Part shown: in pieces, positions 18,739-27,565 of the stretch | Layout: each line of letters starts with the position of its first letter | How positions within the stretch are numbered: the first letter of the stretch is position 1 | Source of the DNA: Thiogranum sp. | GTDB lineage: Bacteria; Pseudomonadota; Gammaproteobacteria; DSM-19610 | DNA length: 64,000 nt | Direction: 5' to 3' | Assembly (NCBI GenBank): GCA_030148805.1 | Contig: JASBSS010000036.1 | Location: 1-64,000, forward strand | Program-made: the position numbers and the translations under genes | The notes under the pieces: generated by a model | The model's input: only the letters and a program-made list of their open reading frames with translations | What the model was told of the DNA's origin: nothing | Databases searched by the model: none

Positions 18739-20901
18739 TCACGAGGCGGAATCCGCCGCCGGCGGGCCCTTGGGGATGAGAGAGCGCGCCTGCTCGTCCT
18801 TGACGCCGAACAGGCTGCGCAGGTGCAGATCGCGTTGCGGGAACGGCACCTCGATGTCGTACTCGTTGAGCTTGCTTTCGATCTCCCAGAGATAGTCGGC
18901 GTTGACCGCGCCGGGTCGCTTGACCGCCTCGGGCGTCAGCCACACCACCAGCTCGAAGTTCAGGCTGCTGTCGCCGAACTCGACGAACCAGACCTGGGGC
19001 TGGCGGCCCTTCACCCCCTTGAGGGTCCATTGCACCGCCGCGGCGGCTTCGAGCACGGCCTGTTTCACCTTGTCCTTGTCGGTGCCATAGGCCACGCCGA
19101 AGGCGACATGGATACGGCGGTAGGATTCGCGCATGGTCCAGTTGGTGACCCGGCCGCCGACGAACTCGGAATTGGGCACCAGGATGTCGACGTTGTCGTT
19201 GGTGGTGATCAGGGTGCTGCGCATGTTGATTTCGCGCACCTCGCCCGAGACGCCCGATTCCAGTTCGACGAAGTCGCCCACCTTCAGGCTTTTCTCGAAC
19301 AGGATGATCAGGCCGGCGACGAAGTTGCTGATCAGGGTCTGCAGGCCGAAGCCGATGCCCACGCCCAGGGCGCTGGCGAACAAGGCGAACTTGGTGAAAT
19401 CGATGCCGATCGAGGACAGACCGATGATGATACCCACCGCCAGCACGGTATAGTGCACCAGCCGCCCGACGGTATAGAGCGAACTCTGACTGATCGCCCC
19501 GCGGGTCGCGCCCACCCGGCGGATGGCGCGCTGGAAGCCCTTGGAGACCCACCAGGCGATGGTGAGGATCAGCAGCACCCGCAACAGGCCGAAGGTGGTC
19601 ACCGGGGTTTCGCTGATCTCGAACAGGGTGCTGCCGAGCAGGTCGACCCCCTGGTTCCAGAAGCCCTTCACGCCGGCCCAGCCGGCTTGCCAGGAGCGCA
19701 CCAGCCAGCCTTCGTCGAGGTGCAGCCGCGCCTCCAGCAGGCCACCGAGAAACTGGTTGGCCGTGCGTCGCTGCTCGAGTTGCAACAGCGACCGGTCCAG
19801 CGCGTCGAGGCGCTCGCGCACCCGCGCCGCACCCGCCGCGCCGGCCTCATCGCCCGCGCCGCCGAGCGCCGCGCGGATGCGTGTGCCGACGCGTTGCCAG
19901 CGCTCGTGCTGCTCCTGCAACGACTCGGCCAGCGTCTGGTTTTCATCCAGCACGGTCTGCGCCGGTTCGGCGTCGGCTGGGGCCGTCTCGGTAGTCTGCG
20001 CGATCAGCGCGCGCGCCAGCCGCGCCTGCATGACCTGCAGCTCCTGCACGCCGAGGGCGGCCTCGATACCGATCGCCGCGACCAGCCGCGCCTGGGTCCG
20101 ATCGCCCGCAGATTCCCTGGCCGGCGCGCCGCTGTCGTCGCGCAGCCGCTCGGCCTTGGCGCGCAAGTCCGCGACCGCCTCGCGGGCGCGTTGCAGGCGG
20201 CGCTCCCATTGCGCCAGCTGATCGGCGTCGATCCGCAGGCGCCCGGGGATCAGCTGCAACTCGTCGTCCAGCCGCTGCAGCTGGTCCGCGTCCACGCGCA
20301 GCGCGGCGCGCCGGCGTTCCAGTTCGAGGCGGTCGATTTCCAGGCGTACCCGGCTGAGCATCAGCGCCAGGCCGCGCTCCAGGCGTTGTTCGCTGTCCTG
20401 CGGCAGGTCGAGATAGCGGCTGCGTTGGCGCGACTGCTGTTTGCGCGCCTCCTCGAACACCACCTCCTGCCAGTCGAGCTGCTCGCGCGCCGCCTCGGTG
20501 CGCCGTTGCAGCGCCTGCCACTGCTGGTGGCGGGCCAGGGCGGCGTCGAGACTGTAGTGTTCGGCGGCAGCCACCGGCACCCCCTCGGGACGCGCCACCG
20601 CCAATGCGCGCTGCTGACGGTAACGCGCCAGCGCCTCGCGCAACGACTTTGTCCGCGCCGCGATATCGCCGGAACCGCTGACGCCGGCGGTATCGAGATA
20701 GGCCTGCAACAGCGCTTCGAGGCGCCCGATACGGGCCGCCAGCGCAGCGTCGTCCGGCTCGCCCGCGGCGAAATAGTGCCACCAGTCGGCCTTGAGCGTG
20801 ACCGGGTCCGGCGCGGGGGCCTCGCCCTGCGGCGCCTCGGCCAACGCCGCCCCGGGCAGCACCGCCAGCGCCAACAGAAAGCACAACGCCCTCATAACCA
20901 T
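18739..20901 (-). CDS. MscS-family mechanosensitive channel with long periplasmic coiled-coil N-terminus
   Basis: 720 residues from ATG 20901 (AGGA seven bases before); ATG 20895, which overlaps the corA stop, is an alternative. Signal peptide (FLLALAVLPGAALA), then about 380 residues of Arg/Gln/Glu-rich helical repeats, then transmembrane helices from about 440. The pore-lining helix is ALGVGIGFGLQTLISNFVAG, and the beta and C-terminal cage domains match MscS (GDFVELESGVSGEV, VPNSEF, NWTMRESYRR). The layout recalls MscK/MscM-type channels that protect against hypo-osmotic shock. Translationally coupled to the CorA-type gene upstream. Confidence 0.9.
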   Translation of the reverse strand: MVMRALCFLLALAVLPGAALAEAPQGEAPAPDPVTLKADWWHYFAAGEPDDAALAARIGRLEALLQAYLDTAGVSGSGDIAARTKSLREALARYRQQRALAVARPEGVPVAAAEHYSLDAALARHQQWQALQRRTEAAREQLDWQEVVFEEARKQQSRQRSRYLDLPQDSEQRLERGLALMLSRVRLEIDRLELERRRAALRVDADQLQRLDDELQLIPGRLRIDADQLAQWERRLQRAREAVADLRAKAERLRDDSGAPARESAGDRTQARLVAAIGIEAALGVQELQVMQARLARALIAQTTETAPADAEPAQTVLDENQTLAESLQEQHERWQRVGTRIRAALGGAGDEAGAAGAARVRERLDALDRSLLQLEQRRTANQFLGGLLEARLHLDEGWLVRSWQAGWAGVKGFWNQGVDLLGSTLFEISETPVTTFGLLRVLLILTIAWWVSKGFQRAIRRVGATRGAISQSSLYTVGRLVHYTVLAVGIIIGLSSIGIDFTKFALFASALGVGIGFGLQTLISNFVAGLIILFEKSLKVGDFVELESGVSGEVREINMRSTLITTNDNVDILVPNSEFVGGRVTNWTMRESYRRIHVAFGVAYGTDKDKVKQAVLEAAAAVQWTLKGVKGRQPQVWFVEFGDSSLNFELVVWLTPEAVKRPGAVNADYLWEIESKLNEYDIEVPFPQRDLHLRSLFGVKDEQARSLIPKGPPAADSAS

Positions 20902-21860
20902 CGCTTCTTCCTGAACAGCGTGAGTAGCCCCACGGCGATCGCCAGCATCACCCCGAGGAGGATGAAATAACCCGAGCGCGAGTGCAGCTCGGGCATGTTC
21001 TCGAAATTCATGCCGTAGATGCCGGCGAGAAAGCTCAGCGGCACGAAAATCGCCATCACCACGGTGAGCACCTTCATGATCTGGTTGAGGTGGTGCGAGG
21101 CGACGGAAATATACCCGTCGATGAGATCCGAGGACAGCTCGTAGTATAAACCGGCGAGGCTGACCGCGCGTTCCTGCTGTTCGTAGACATCCACGATCTG
21201 GTGCGCCTGCTCCCGGCCCAGGGCCGGCAGCTCGGCGCCTTTGAGCTCGGCGAAGATCTGCTGGTGGTAGAGGAACACGCGGCGGAATTTCTTCAGCTCG
21301 GTCTTGTAATTGAGCAGTTCGGCCAGGACCTCGTCGCGCGGGTGCCGGGTGACCTCGCCTTCCAGGGTCTCCAGCCGCGGCTCGAGATCGAACAGGATCT
21401 GCAGATAGCGGTTGACCAGCAGCCGGCACAGGCGCATGGCGGCACCGCCGTGGGAGCGCGCGAACAGGGCCGGGTCGGCTTCCAGTTCGGCGAACAGGGC
21501 CTCCACCGCCAGCGAGCGCGCGCTGTGGCGGGTCAGGACAAAGCGCTCACCCAGAAACAGCGCCAGTTGCAGGGTATCGAAATGGATGCCGTCGGCCCCG
21601 GCGGCCAGTTCCTTGAGCAGGATGAAGGTGCTGCTGTCGAACACTTCGAGTTTCGGCGGATGGCGGCTGCGCAGCGCGTCCTGCACGGCCAGGGGATGGA
21701 TGGAAAAGCTCGCGAACAGCTGCTGCTGTTGCGCGCTTTCCAGTTGGGCGTCGAAATCCACCCAGATGACGCTGTCGCTGTCGCGCTGCCAGGCGTCGAG
21801 CAGTTCCCTACCGCCCAGGGTGAACGCACCGCTGGCACGGTGGTATAGACAGGCTCGCAT
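20892..21860 (-). CDS. CorA-family divalent metal ion transporter
   Basis: 322 residues from ATG 21860 (AAAGGAG eleven bases before); the longer frame to 22034 runs across xseA. It has a soluble alpha/beta funnel domain, a long helix, and two C-terminal helices with the selectivity motif YGMNFE between them, ending RKKRWL. This is the CorA/ZntB fold; whether it carries Mg, Zn or Co cannot be told from sequence. It is divergent from xseA. Confidence 0.88.
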   Translation of the reverse strand: MRACLYHRASGAFTLGGRELLDAWQRDSDSVIWVDFDAQLESAQQQQLFASFSIHPLAVQDALRSRHPPKLEVFDSSTFILLKELAAGADGIHFDTLQLALFLGERFVLTRHSARSLAVEALFAELEADPALFARSHGGAAMRLCRLLVNRYLQILFDLEPRLETLEGEVTRHPRDEVLAELLNYKTELKKFRRVFLYHQQIFAELKGAELPALGREQAHQIVDVYEQQERAVSLAGLYYELSSDLIDGYISVASHHLNQIMKVLTVVMAIFVPLSFLAGIYGMNFENMPELHSRSGYFILLGVMLAIAVGLLTLFRKKRWL

Positions 21861-22023
21861 TTCCGCCGGGGCTCCTTTTTGCCGCTGACCTCGCTCCGGC
21901 GCTCGCCGGCGCTCGAGGCCCGAAACGCTACCGTATCGGCATTGGCCGCGCGCGGCAAGCACCGACGCTTCGCCACCGGTGGCGCGGCGCGCATCGCGCG
22001 CGTCAATCCAGTAGACTGGCGTC

Positions 22024-23379
22024 ATGAACGCCACCGAAAACCCGCCGAGCGGCGAGCGCGAGGTCTACAGCGTCGCCCGCCTGAACCGCGAAGTCCGCCG
22101 CCTGCTGGAATCCGGCTTCGCCCGCATCTGGGTGGAGGGCGAGATCTCCAATCTGGCGCGCCCGCCCTCCGGCCACCTGTATTTCACCCTCAAGGATGCC
22201 AGCGCCCAGATCAGTTGCGCCCTGTTTCGCAACCGCGCGTTGCGCCTGGGCTTCCCGCTGGACAACGGTGCCCAGGTCCTGGCGCAGGCCCAGGTCAGCC
22301 TGTACGAGCCCCGCGGCAACTACCAGCTGATCGTCGATCGCCTGGAACCGGTCGGCGACGGCGCGCTGCGCCGCGCCTTCGAGGCCCTGAAACAACAATT
22401 GCAGGCCGAGGGTCTGTTCGCGCCGGAACACAAGCGCCCCCTGCCGGCCTGGCCGCGCTGCCTGGGGGTGATCACCGCGCCCGGCGGGGCGGCGATCCGC
22501 GATGTGCTGACGGTGCTCAAGCGCCGTTTCCCCGCCCTGCCGGTGATCGTCTACCCGACCCTGGTGCAGGGCGCGGGCGCGCCCGCCGGCATTGTCGCCG
22601 CCCTGGAACGGGCGCAGCGGCACGGCCAGTGCGACGTCCTGTTGTTGACCCGCGGGGGCGGCTCGCTGGATGATCTGTGGCCGTTCAACGAGGCCAGCGT
22701 GGCGCGCGCGGTGCACGCCTGCCAGGTACCGCTGGTCTCGGCCGTGGGGCACGAAATCGACTTCGTCATCAGCGACTTCGTCGCCGACGCGCGCGCCGCC
22801 ACGCCCTCGGCGGCGGCCGAACTGCTGAGCCCGGACAGCGAGCAACTGGAGCGCCGGTTCGCCCAGATCCGGGTCACGCTGGGCGCGCACCTGCGACGCA
22901 CCCTGCGCCAGCGGCGCGAGCGCCTGCACTGGCTGCTCGGGCGCGCCCGCCTGTGCTCGCCGACCCGGCGCCTGCAACAGCAAAGCCAGCGCCTGGACGA
23001 ATTGCGCCAGCGTCTGCTGCGCGCCTGGCGCCACGCCCAGGTGCGCCGGCGCTCGCGTCTGCAGGCCGCCGCGGCGCGCTGGCGGCAACAGCATCCGGGG
23101 GCGCGGGTGCAAGCGCTCGCAGCCGCGACGACAGAGTTGGCACAGCGCCTGGGATACTGTATAAACATACAGTTGTCGGCACGGCGCGAACAGCTCGCCG
23201 GCCTGTCGCGGGCCCTGGATGGGATCAGCCCGCTGGCGACCCTGCGGCGAGGCTATTCCATTACCCGCGTCGACGGGCGCATCGTGCGGCGGGCGACCGA
23301 AACCCGCGTCGGTGACAAACTGGAGACCCGCCTGGCCCAGGGGCGGGTGATCAGCGAAGTCTGCGAGGTCAAAGGATGA
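22024..23379 (+). CDS. xseA: Exodeoxyribonuclease VII large subunit
   Basis: 451 residues. The OB-fold domain begins YSVARLNREVRRLLES with IWVEGEISNLARPPSGHLYF; the catalytic domain has the conserved VLLLTRGGGSLDDLWPFN and AVGHEIDFVISDFVADARA...TPSAAAEL, followed by the Arg-rich coiled-coil region. It degrades single-stranded DNA together with XseB, whose gene is not in this window. The stop overlaps the start of the next gene by 4 bp. Confidence 0.95.
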   Translation: MNATENPPSGEREVYSVARLNREVRRLLESGFARIWVEGEISNLARPPSGHLYFTLKDASAQISCALFRNRALRLGFPLDNGAQVLAQAQVSLYEPRGNYQLIVDRLEPVGDGALRRAFEALKQQLQAEGLFAPEHKRPLPAWPRCLGVITAPGGAAIRDVLTVLKRRFPALPVIVYPTLVQGAGAPAGIVAALERAQRHGQCDVLLLTRGGGSLDDLWPFNEASVARAVHACQVPLVSAVGHEIDFVISDFVADARAATPSAAAELLSPDSEQLERRFAQIRVTLGAHLRRTLRQRRERLHWLLGRARLCSPTRRLQQQSQRLDELRQRLLRAWRHAQVRRRSRLQAAAARWRQQHPGARVQALAAATTELAQRLGYCINIQLSARREQLAGLSRALDGISPLATLRRGYSITRVDGRIVRRATETRVGDKLETRLAQGRVISEVCEVKG

Positions 23380-24236
23380 AAACGACACCACAAGGATTTC
23401 TCCAGCTGCTGGCGGCGTTGTTCGCGCTCTGGCTGGGCGCGCGGCCGGCCCTGGCGATGGAGCTGCCACGCGCGGCCCCCGTTCCCGGCGGCGTCGCCCT
23501 GGTGGCGCTGCCGCCGCAGGCCACCGCCGAGGCCAGTTTCAACGGCAAGCCAGTCCTGGTGGTGACCCGCGAGGGGCGGCGCACCGCCGTCGTGGGTCTG
23601 CCGCTCGGCCTGCGTCCGGGCACCCACCGGCTCAAGTTGCGCAGCGCCAGCGGCGACATGCTCACCCAGACCTTCCAAGTCGAGGCCAAGCACTACCAGG
23701 AACAGCATATCACCATCAAGGACAAGCGTAAGGTGACGCCGGAAAAGCGCGACATGAAACGCATCGTGCGCGAACAACGGCAAATCAAGCAGGCGCTCGC
23801 CCACTGGGACCCGCGCATGCCCGACAGCCTGCGCTTCTCGCTGCCGGTGGAAGGACCGGTCAGCAGCCCCTTCGGGCTGCGGCGCTTTTTCAACGAGCAG
23901 GCGCGCAAACCCCATAGCGGACTGGACCTGGCCGCGCCCCAGGGCACGCCGGTGCGGGCGCCGGCCGGTGGGCGTATCAGCGATACCGGTGATTTCTTTT
24001 TCAACGGCAATACCGTGTTCATCGATCACGGCCAGGGGCTGGTGACCCTGTATTGCCATCTGTCGCGCATCGACGTCAAACCCGGCCAACAGGTGCGGCC
24101 GGGCGAGATCATCGGCCTGGTGGGCCAGACCGGTCGGGTCACCGGTCCGCACCTGCACTGGGGGGTGAGCCTCAACGATGCGCGGGTCGACCCGACGCTG
24201 TTTCTGGCGACACCGCTGACGGGCGATGCCAAGTAA
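23376..24236 (+). CDS. Periplasmic M23 metallopeptidase (lytic or amidase-regulator type)
   Basis: 286 residues with an N-terminal signal (cleavage near ALA|MELP). An Ig-like domain (about 30-110) precedes the M23 domain: HSGLDLAAPQGTPVRA contains the first zinc His/Asp, followed by VTLYCHLSRIDVKPGQ and the HLHWGV His pair. All zinc-binding residues are present, so it is likely an active peptidoglycan endopeptidase, not a degenerate EnvC/NlpD activator. Coupled to xseA by an ATGA overlap. Confidence 0.9.
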   Translation: MKTTPQGFLQLLAALFALWLGARPALAMELPRAAPVPGGVALVALPPQATAEASFNGKPVLVVTREGRRTAVVGLPLGLRPGTHRLKLRSASGDMLTQTFQVEAKHYQEQHITIKDKRKVTPEKRDMKRIVREQRQIKQALAHWDPRMPDSLRFSLPVEGPVSSPFGLRRFFNEQARKPHSGLDLAAPQGTPVRAPAGGRISDTGDFFFNGNTVFIDHGQGLVTLYCHLSRIDVKPGQQVRPGEIIGLVGQTGRVTGPHLHWGVSLNDARVDPTLFLATPLTGDAK

Positions 24237-24251
24237 CGCCCGACGTTCGGC

Positions 24252-24548
24252 ATGAGCCCGGCCAGCCGCGGCCTCCTGGCGATCAATCTGCGGCGCTTGC
24301 GCCGCGGCCAGGGCTGGAGCCAGGAGCAACTGGCCGAGCGCTGCGGCCTGCACCGCACCTATATCGGCGCGGTGGAACGGGGCGAACGCAACATCAGCCT
24401 GGACAACCTCGAGCGTTTGGCCGCCGCGCTGCACGTTCCCCTGTATCGTCTGTTGGACCCTCCACAGGGTCGCGACCGCATCGGCGAACCGCGTGCCCGC
24501 TATCGCGTGGCGCGTTACAGCTCATATCAGGCAAATTGCTACTTATAG
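24252..24548 (+). CDS. XRE-family helix-turn-helix regulator (first of a tandem pair)
   Basis: 98 residues. One HTH domain (about 10-70): [20 protein letters not shown] then [20 protein letters not shown], the form seen in controller-type and SinR-like repressors. The C-terminus is short and basic. It starts 15 bp after the M23 peptidase gene. It is a close paralogue of the next gene, so the pair probably arose by local duplication. Target unknown. Confidence 0.82.
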   Translation: MSPASRGLLAINLRRLRRGQGWSQEQLAERCGLHRTYIGAVERGERNISLDNLERLAAALHVPLYRLLDPPQGRDRIGEPRARYRVARYSSYQANCYL

Positions 24549-24589
24549 TCTGTCGACCAGTTCTCGCGACTCCTCTCTAATTCGCGTTC

Positions 24590-24988
24590 ATGAACTTGAA
24601 TGCACGGAAGCAGCTTGCCCAACAGGTGCGCCTGTTGCGGACCGACCGCGGTTGGTCCCAGGAGGTTCTTGCCGAACTCAGCGGCCTCAACCGCAGCTAC
24701 ATCGGCGCGGTCGAGCGCGCCGAGCACAATATCGGCCTGGACAATATCGAGCGCATCGCGCGGGCGCTGGAAATCCCCATCACCCGGCTGCTCGACGGCG
24801 AAGCCGGCGCCGCGCCCTGCTGCCAGAGCGCTTCGCGGCGCGAACCACCCCCCCAGGCGCCCGCCGTCGGCGGCGGCGCGGTGGTCCACCGCCGGGTGTT
24901 TCTGGAGCTGCTGCGCCAGTGCGGCCAGACCCACCGCGAACTGGTGCTGGTCTATCTGGAACGTTGCGGGGTGATCGTGTGCGACTGA
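24590..24988 (+). CDS. XRE-family helix-turn-helix regulator (second of a tandem pair)
   Basis: 132 residues. The HTH domain (about 8-68, GWSQEVLAELSGLNRSYIGA, ERAEHNIGLDNIERIARAL) aligns without gaps to the preceding protein. It adds a C-terminal extension (about 75-132) with CC and C...C residues and VFLELLRQCGQTHRELVLVY, possibly a dimerisation or ligand module. Its last 37 bp overlap the convergent gene downstream. Confidence 0.82.
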   Translation: MNLNARKQLAQQVRLLRTDRGWSQEVLAELSGLNRSYIGAVERAEHNIGLDNIERIARALEIPITRLLDGEAGAAPCCQSASRREPPPQAPAVGGGAVVHRRVFLELLRQCGQTHRELVLVYLERCGVIVCD

Positions 24989-25389
24989 ACGCCGCCGGCC
25001 GGCCCGTACTCGTGGCGCCCGGGACGCAGTCGTTTGTAGTTACGAACCATGATGATCATCTTCTCGATCGCCGGGCGATCGATGAGCGCGATGTTCAGCC
25101 CCACGCCGAGGGGCAGTCCGTGCGGCTGCTCGGTGCCGATTTCGATATAGTTGCGCCGCGCCGCCGCCATGCCCTCGCCCGCCTCGCCCGGTCCGGCGAG
25201 CGCCACGAATTGGCAGTCCCAGACGACCCGACGCCCCTGGAAAGTGCCCAGGAAACGAACCCTCGCCCGGGTCGGCCGCAGCTCGCCGACGATCAGATAC
25301 TCCTGTTGACGGCTCGCCAGATAGCGGCCGAAGGTGGCACTGTCGCCACTCAGGGCCGCGGCCGGCAGGGAGGGGTGGGGCGCGTTCAC
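24952..25389 (-). CDS. Conserved-looking hypothetical protein coupled to mlaA
   Basis: 145 residues from GTG 25389, which overlaps the mlaA stop (GTGA). No signal peptide. Central beta-rich region YLIVGELRPTRARVRFLGTF, VVWDCQFVAL, then RNYIEIG and LNIALIDRPAIEKMIIMVRNYKR. I do not recognise a named family. Translational coupling suggests a role linked to lipid asymmetry or to the cell surface, but that is inference only. Confidence 0.7.
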   Translation of the reverse strand: MNAPHPSLPAAALSGDSATFGRYLASRQQEYLIVGELRPTRARVRFLGTFQGRRVVWDCQFVALAGPGEAGEGMAAARRNYIEIGTEQPHGLPLGVGLNIALIDRPAIEKMIIMVRNYKRLRPGRHEYGPAGGVQSHTITPQRSR

Positions 25390-26129
25390 TGCGACTCGGG
25401 CTTGAACAGCTCCTCGTCGAAAAAGTCGGTTTCCGGCGGTCGTCCGTCGTAGATGTCGCTCCAGCGTTTCTGCCGGTAGGCTTCGCGCACCTGCAGATAG
25501 GGGTCGATGGCCGCGGCGTCGAGCACCTGGGAGGCCGACAGCAGATCGGCGCGCTGACTGATGTAATACAGGCCGTAGGCGCCCCAGCGGACATAGGGGT
25601 CGTCGCTCAGGTACGGCACGGGTTGCAGATAGGCGGCCGGCACCAGACCGGCGGTATCGCGCACGGTGCTCGGACCGAGAAACGGCAGCACCACGTACCA
25701 ACCCTCACCGAAACCCCAGCTGGCGAAGGTCTGACCGAAGTCCTCCTTGTGGCGCGGCAGGCCCCAGCCGGTGGACACGTCGATCAGCCCGAACACGCCG
25801 AACAGCGAATTGAAACCGAACCGCAAGGTGTCGCTGACCCCCTGGCGCGCCTTGCCTTGCAGCGCATCGTTGACGATGGTGATCGGTTCGAGCAGGTTGT
25901 TGTAGAAGTTGCGGATGCCGGTGCGCGCGAAATCCGGCATATAGCGCGCGTAGCGTTTCGCCACCGGCTTGGCGACGCCGCGATCGAAATAGTCGTTGAA
26001 AGTGTAGACGGCGCGATTGACCGGCTCGAGCGGGTCGCTGGCTTCCTGATAAGGCGAGCGCGTGGCGCAGCCGCTGCACAGCAACGCCACCGCGCCGCCC
26101 CATAGCCATTGTTGTACATTTTTGTTCAT
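25386..26129 (-). CDS. mlaA: MlaA (VacJ) outer-membrane lipoprotein
   Basis: 247 residues from ATG 26129. Lipobox LCSGC. The family core is clear: SDPLEPVNRAVYTFNDYFDR, RNFYNNLLEPITIVNDALQG, FGFNSLFGVFGLIDVSTGWG and KEDFGQTFASWGFGEGWYVV. It removes mislocalised phospholipids from the outer leaflet together with OmpC and the MlaBCDEF transporter; no other mla genes are in the window. The C-terminus continues to FFDEELFKPESQ, longer than the E. coli form. Confidence 0.95.
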   Translation of the reverse strand: MNKNVQQWLWGGAVALLCSGCATRSPYQEASDPLEPVNRAVYTFNDYFDRGVAKPVAKRYARYMPDFARTGIRNFYNNLLEPITIVNDALQGKARQGVSDTLRFGFNSLFGVFGLIDVSTGWGLPRHKEDFGQTFASWGFGEGWYVVLPFLGPSTVRDTAGLVPAAYLQPVPYLSDDPYVRWGAYGLYYISQRADLLSASQVLDAAAIDPYLQVREAYRQKRWSDIYDGRPPETDFFDEELFKPESQ

Positions 26130-26152
26130 GTCCGCTTCATCGGCCGCGTCGG

Positions 26153-27544
26153 TTATTTTTTTACATGTCGGATCATACGTTTTCGGCGTCGCTGCTGTCG
26201 AGCCGTGAGCTGGTTGCGGCGCCCTTTGTAGGGATTGTCGCCGGTCCTGAATTCCAGCCGTATCGGCGTCCCCACCAGACGCAGGGCCTGGCGGAAATAG
26301 TTGTTCAGATAACGTTTGTAGCTCGGCGGCAGGCGCTCGGTCTGATTGCCGTGAATGACGATGACCGGCGGGCTCTGCCCCCCCTGGTGGGCGTAGCGCA
26401 GCTTGATGCGCCGGCCCTGCACCAACGGAGGCTGGTGTTCCCGCACCGCTCGTTCCAACAAACGCGTCAGCTCGGGCGTCGATACTTTGATCGCGGCGGC
26501 GCGGTGCGCCGCTTGCACCGCCTCGAACAGGTGGCCCACGCCGCTGCCGTGCAGCGCGGAAATGAAATAGCGCTCGGCCAGCGCCAGAAATGGCAGGCGC
26601 CGCTCCAACTGGGAGCGGAACCACTGGCGCTGGTCGTCGTCGAGCCCGTCCCATTTGTTGATCGCCAATACCAGGGCGGTGCCGCTGTCGATGATATGAC
26701 CGGCGAGCGAGGCGTCCTGATCGACCGCTTCGCCGGCGTGCGCGTCGAGCACCAGAATCGCCACGTGGGCGTCGTTGATCGCCTGCAGCGTCTTGATGAC
26801 GCTGAACTTCTCGACCACCTCGCTGACTTTGCCGCGGCGCCGCACGCCGGCGGTATCGATCAGCGTGTAGGCCTGGCCGTCGCGCTCGAACGGGATATAG
26901 ATACTGTCGCGCGTGGTCCCGGGCTGGTCGTAGGCCAGCACCCGTTGCTCGCCGAGCATACGGTTGACTAAAGTGGATTTCCCCACATTCGGACGACCCA
27001 CCACGGCCAGGCGTATCCCCTCTGCCTGGGTTGGTGCGTCGGCGGGCGCGGCCGCGGGCAAGGCAGCGAGCACCCGATCAATCAGGGCCGCTACCCCACG
27101 GCCGTGGGCCGCGGCGATGGCCGCGGGCGCGCCGAAACCCAGCGCGCAGGCCTCCGCCGCGATGGCGGTGGTATCGACGCTGTCGGCCTTGTTGAGCGCC
27201 AGCCACACCGGTTTGCCGCTGCGGCGCAGGCGCGCAGCGATCTGCTGGTCGCTGAGATTGATGCCGTCGCGCGCGTCCAGCAGGAAGATCACGCTGTCGG
27301 CCTGCTCGACGGCCAACCAGACCTGTTCGGCCATCAGACCGTCCAGGCCGCGCTCGTCGCCCACCAGACCGCCGGTGTCGACCACCAGATACGGACGCTC
27401 GCCGAGCCGGCCCTGGCCGTACTGACGGTCGCGGGTGAGGCCGGGGAAATCGGCCACCAGGGCATCGCGACTGCGCGTCAGTTGATTGAACAGCGTGGAT
27501 TTGCCGACGTTGGGCCGACCGATCAGGGCGATGACGGGAAGCAT
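26153..27544 (-). CDS. der: GTPase Der (EngA), ribosome assembly
   Basis: 463 residues with two tandem G domains, each with GRPNVGKST (near 8 and 183), DTAG/DTGG switch motifs and NKxD, plus the C-terminal KH-like domain ending in a very basic tail ([12 protein letters not shown]). Needed for 50S subunit maturation. 21 bp after bamB, in the usual yfgM-bamB-der order. Confidence 0.97.
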   Translation of the reverse strand: MLPVIALIGRPNVGKSTLFNQLTRSRDALVADFPGLTRDRQYGQGRLGERPYLVVDTGGLVGDERGLDGLMAEQVWLAVEQADSVIFLLDARDGINLSDQQIAARLRRSGKPVWLALNKADSVDTTAIAAEACALGFGAPAAIAAAHGRGVAALIDRVLAALPAAAPADAPTQAEGIRLAVVGRPNVGKSTLVNRMLGEQRVLAYDQPGTTRDSIYIPFERDGQAYTLIDTAGVRRRGKVSEVVEKFSVIKTLQAINDAHVAILVLDAHAGEAVDQDASLAGHIIDSGTALVLAINKWDGLDDDQRQWFRSQLERRLPFLALAERYFISALHGSGVGHLFEAVQAAHRAAAIKVSTPELTRLLERAVREHQPPLVQGRRIKLRYAHQGGQSPPVIVIHGNQTERLPPSYKRYLNNYFRQALRLVGTPIRLEFRTGDNPYKGRRNQLTARQQRRRKRMIRHVKK

Positions 27545-27565
27545 GGCGGCCGTGGATACACGCGC

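Noticed and set aside
18823-20970. 715-codon plus-strand frame
   Set aside because: Antisense to the MscS-family gene; no motifs, codon pattern explained by the complementary coding strand.
21861-22023. TAGACT just before the xseA start as the -10 of a leaderless transcript
   Set aside because: No matching -35 at a usable distance; the evidence is too weak to call.
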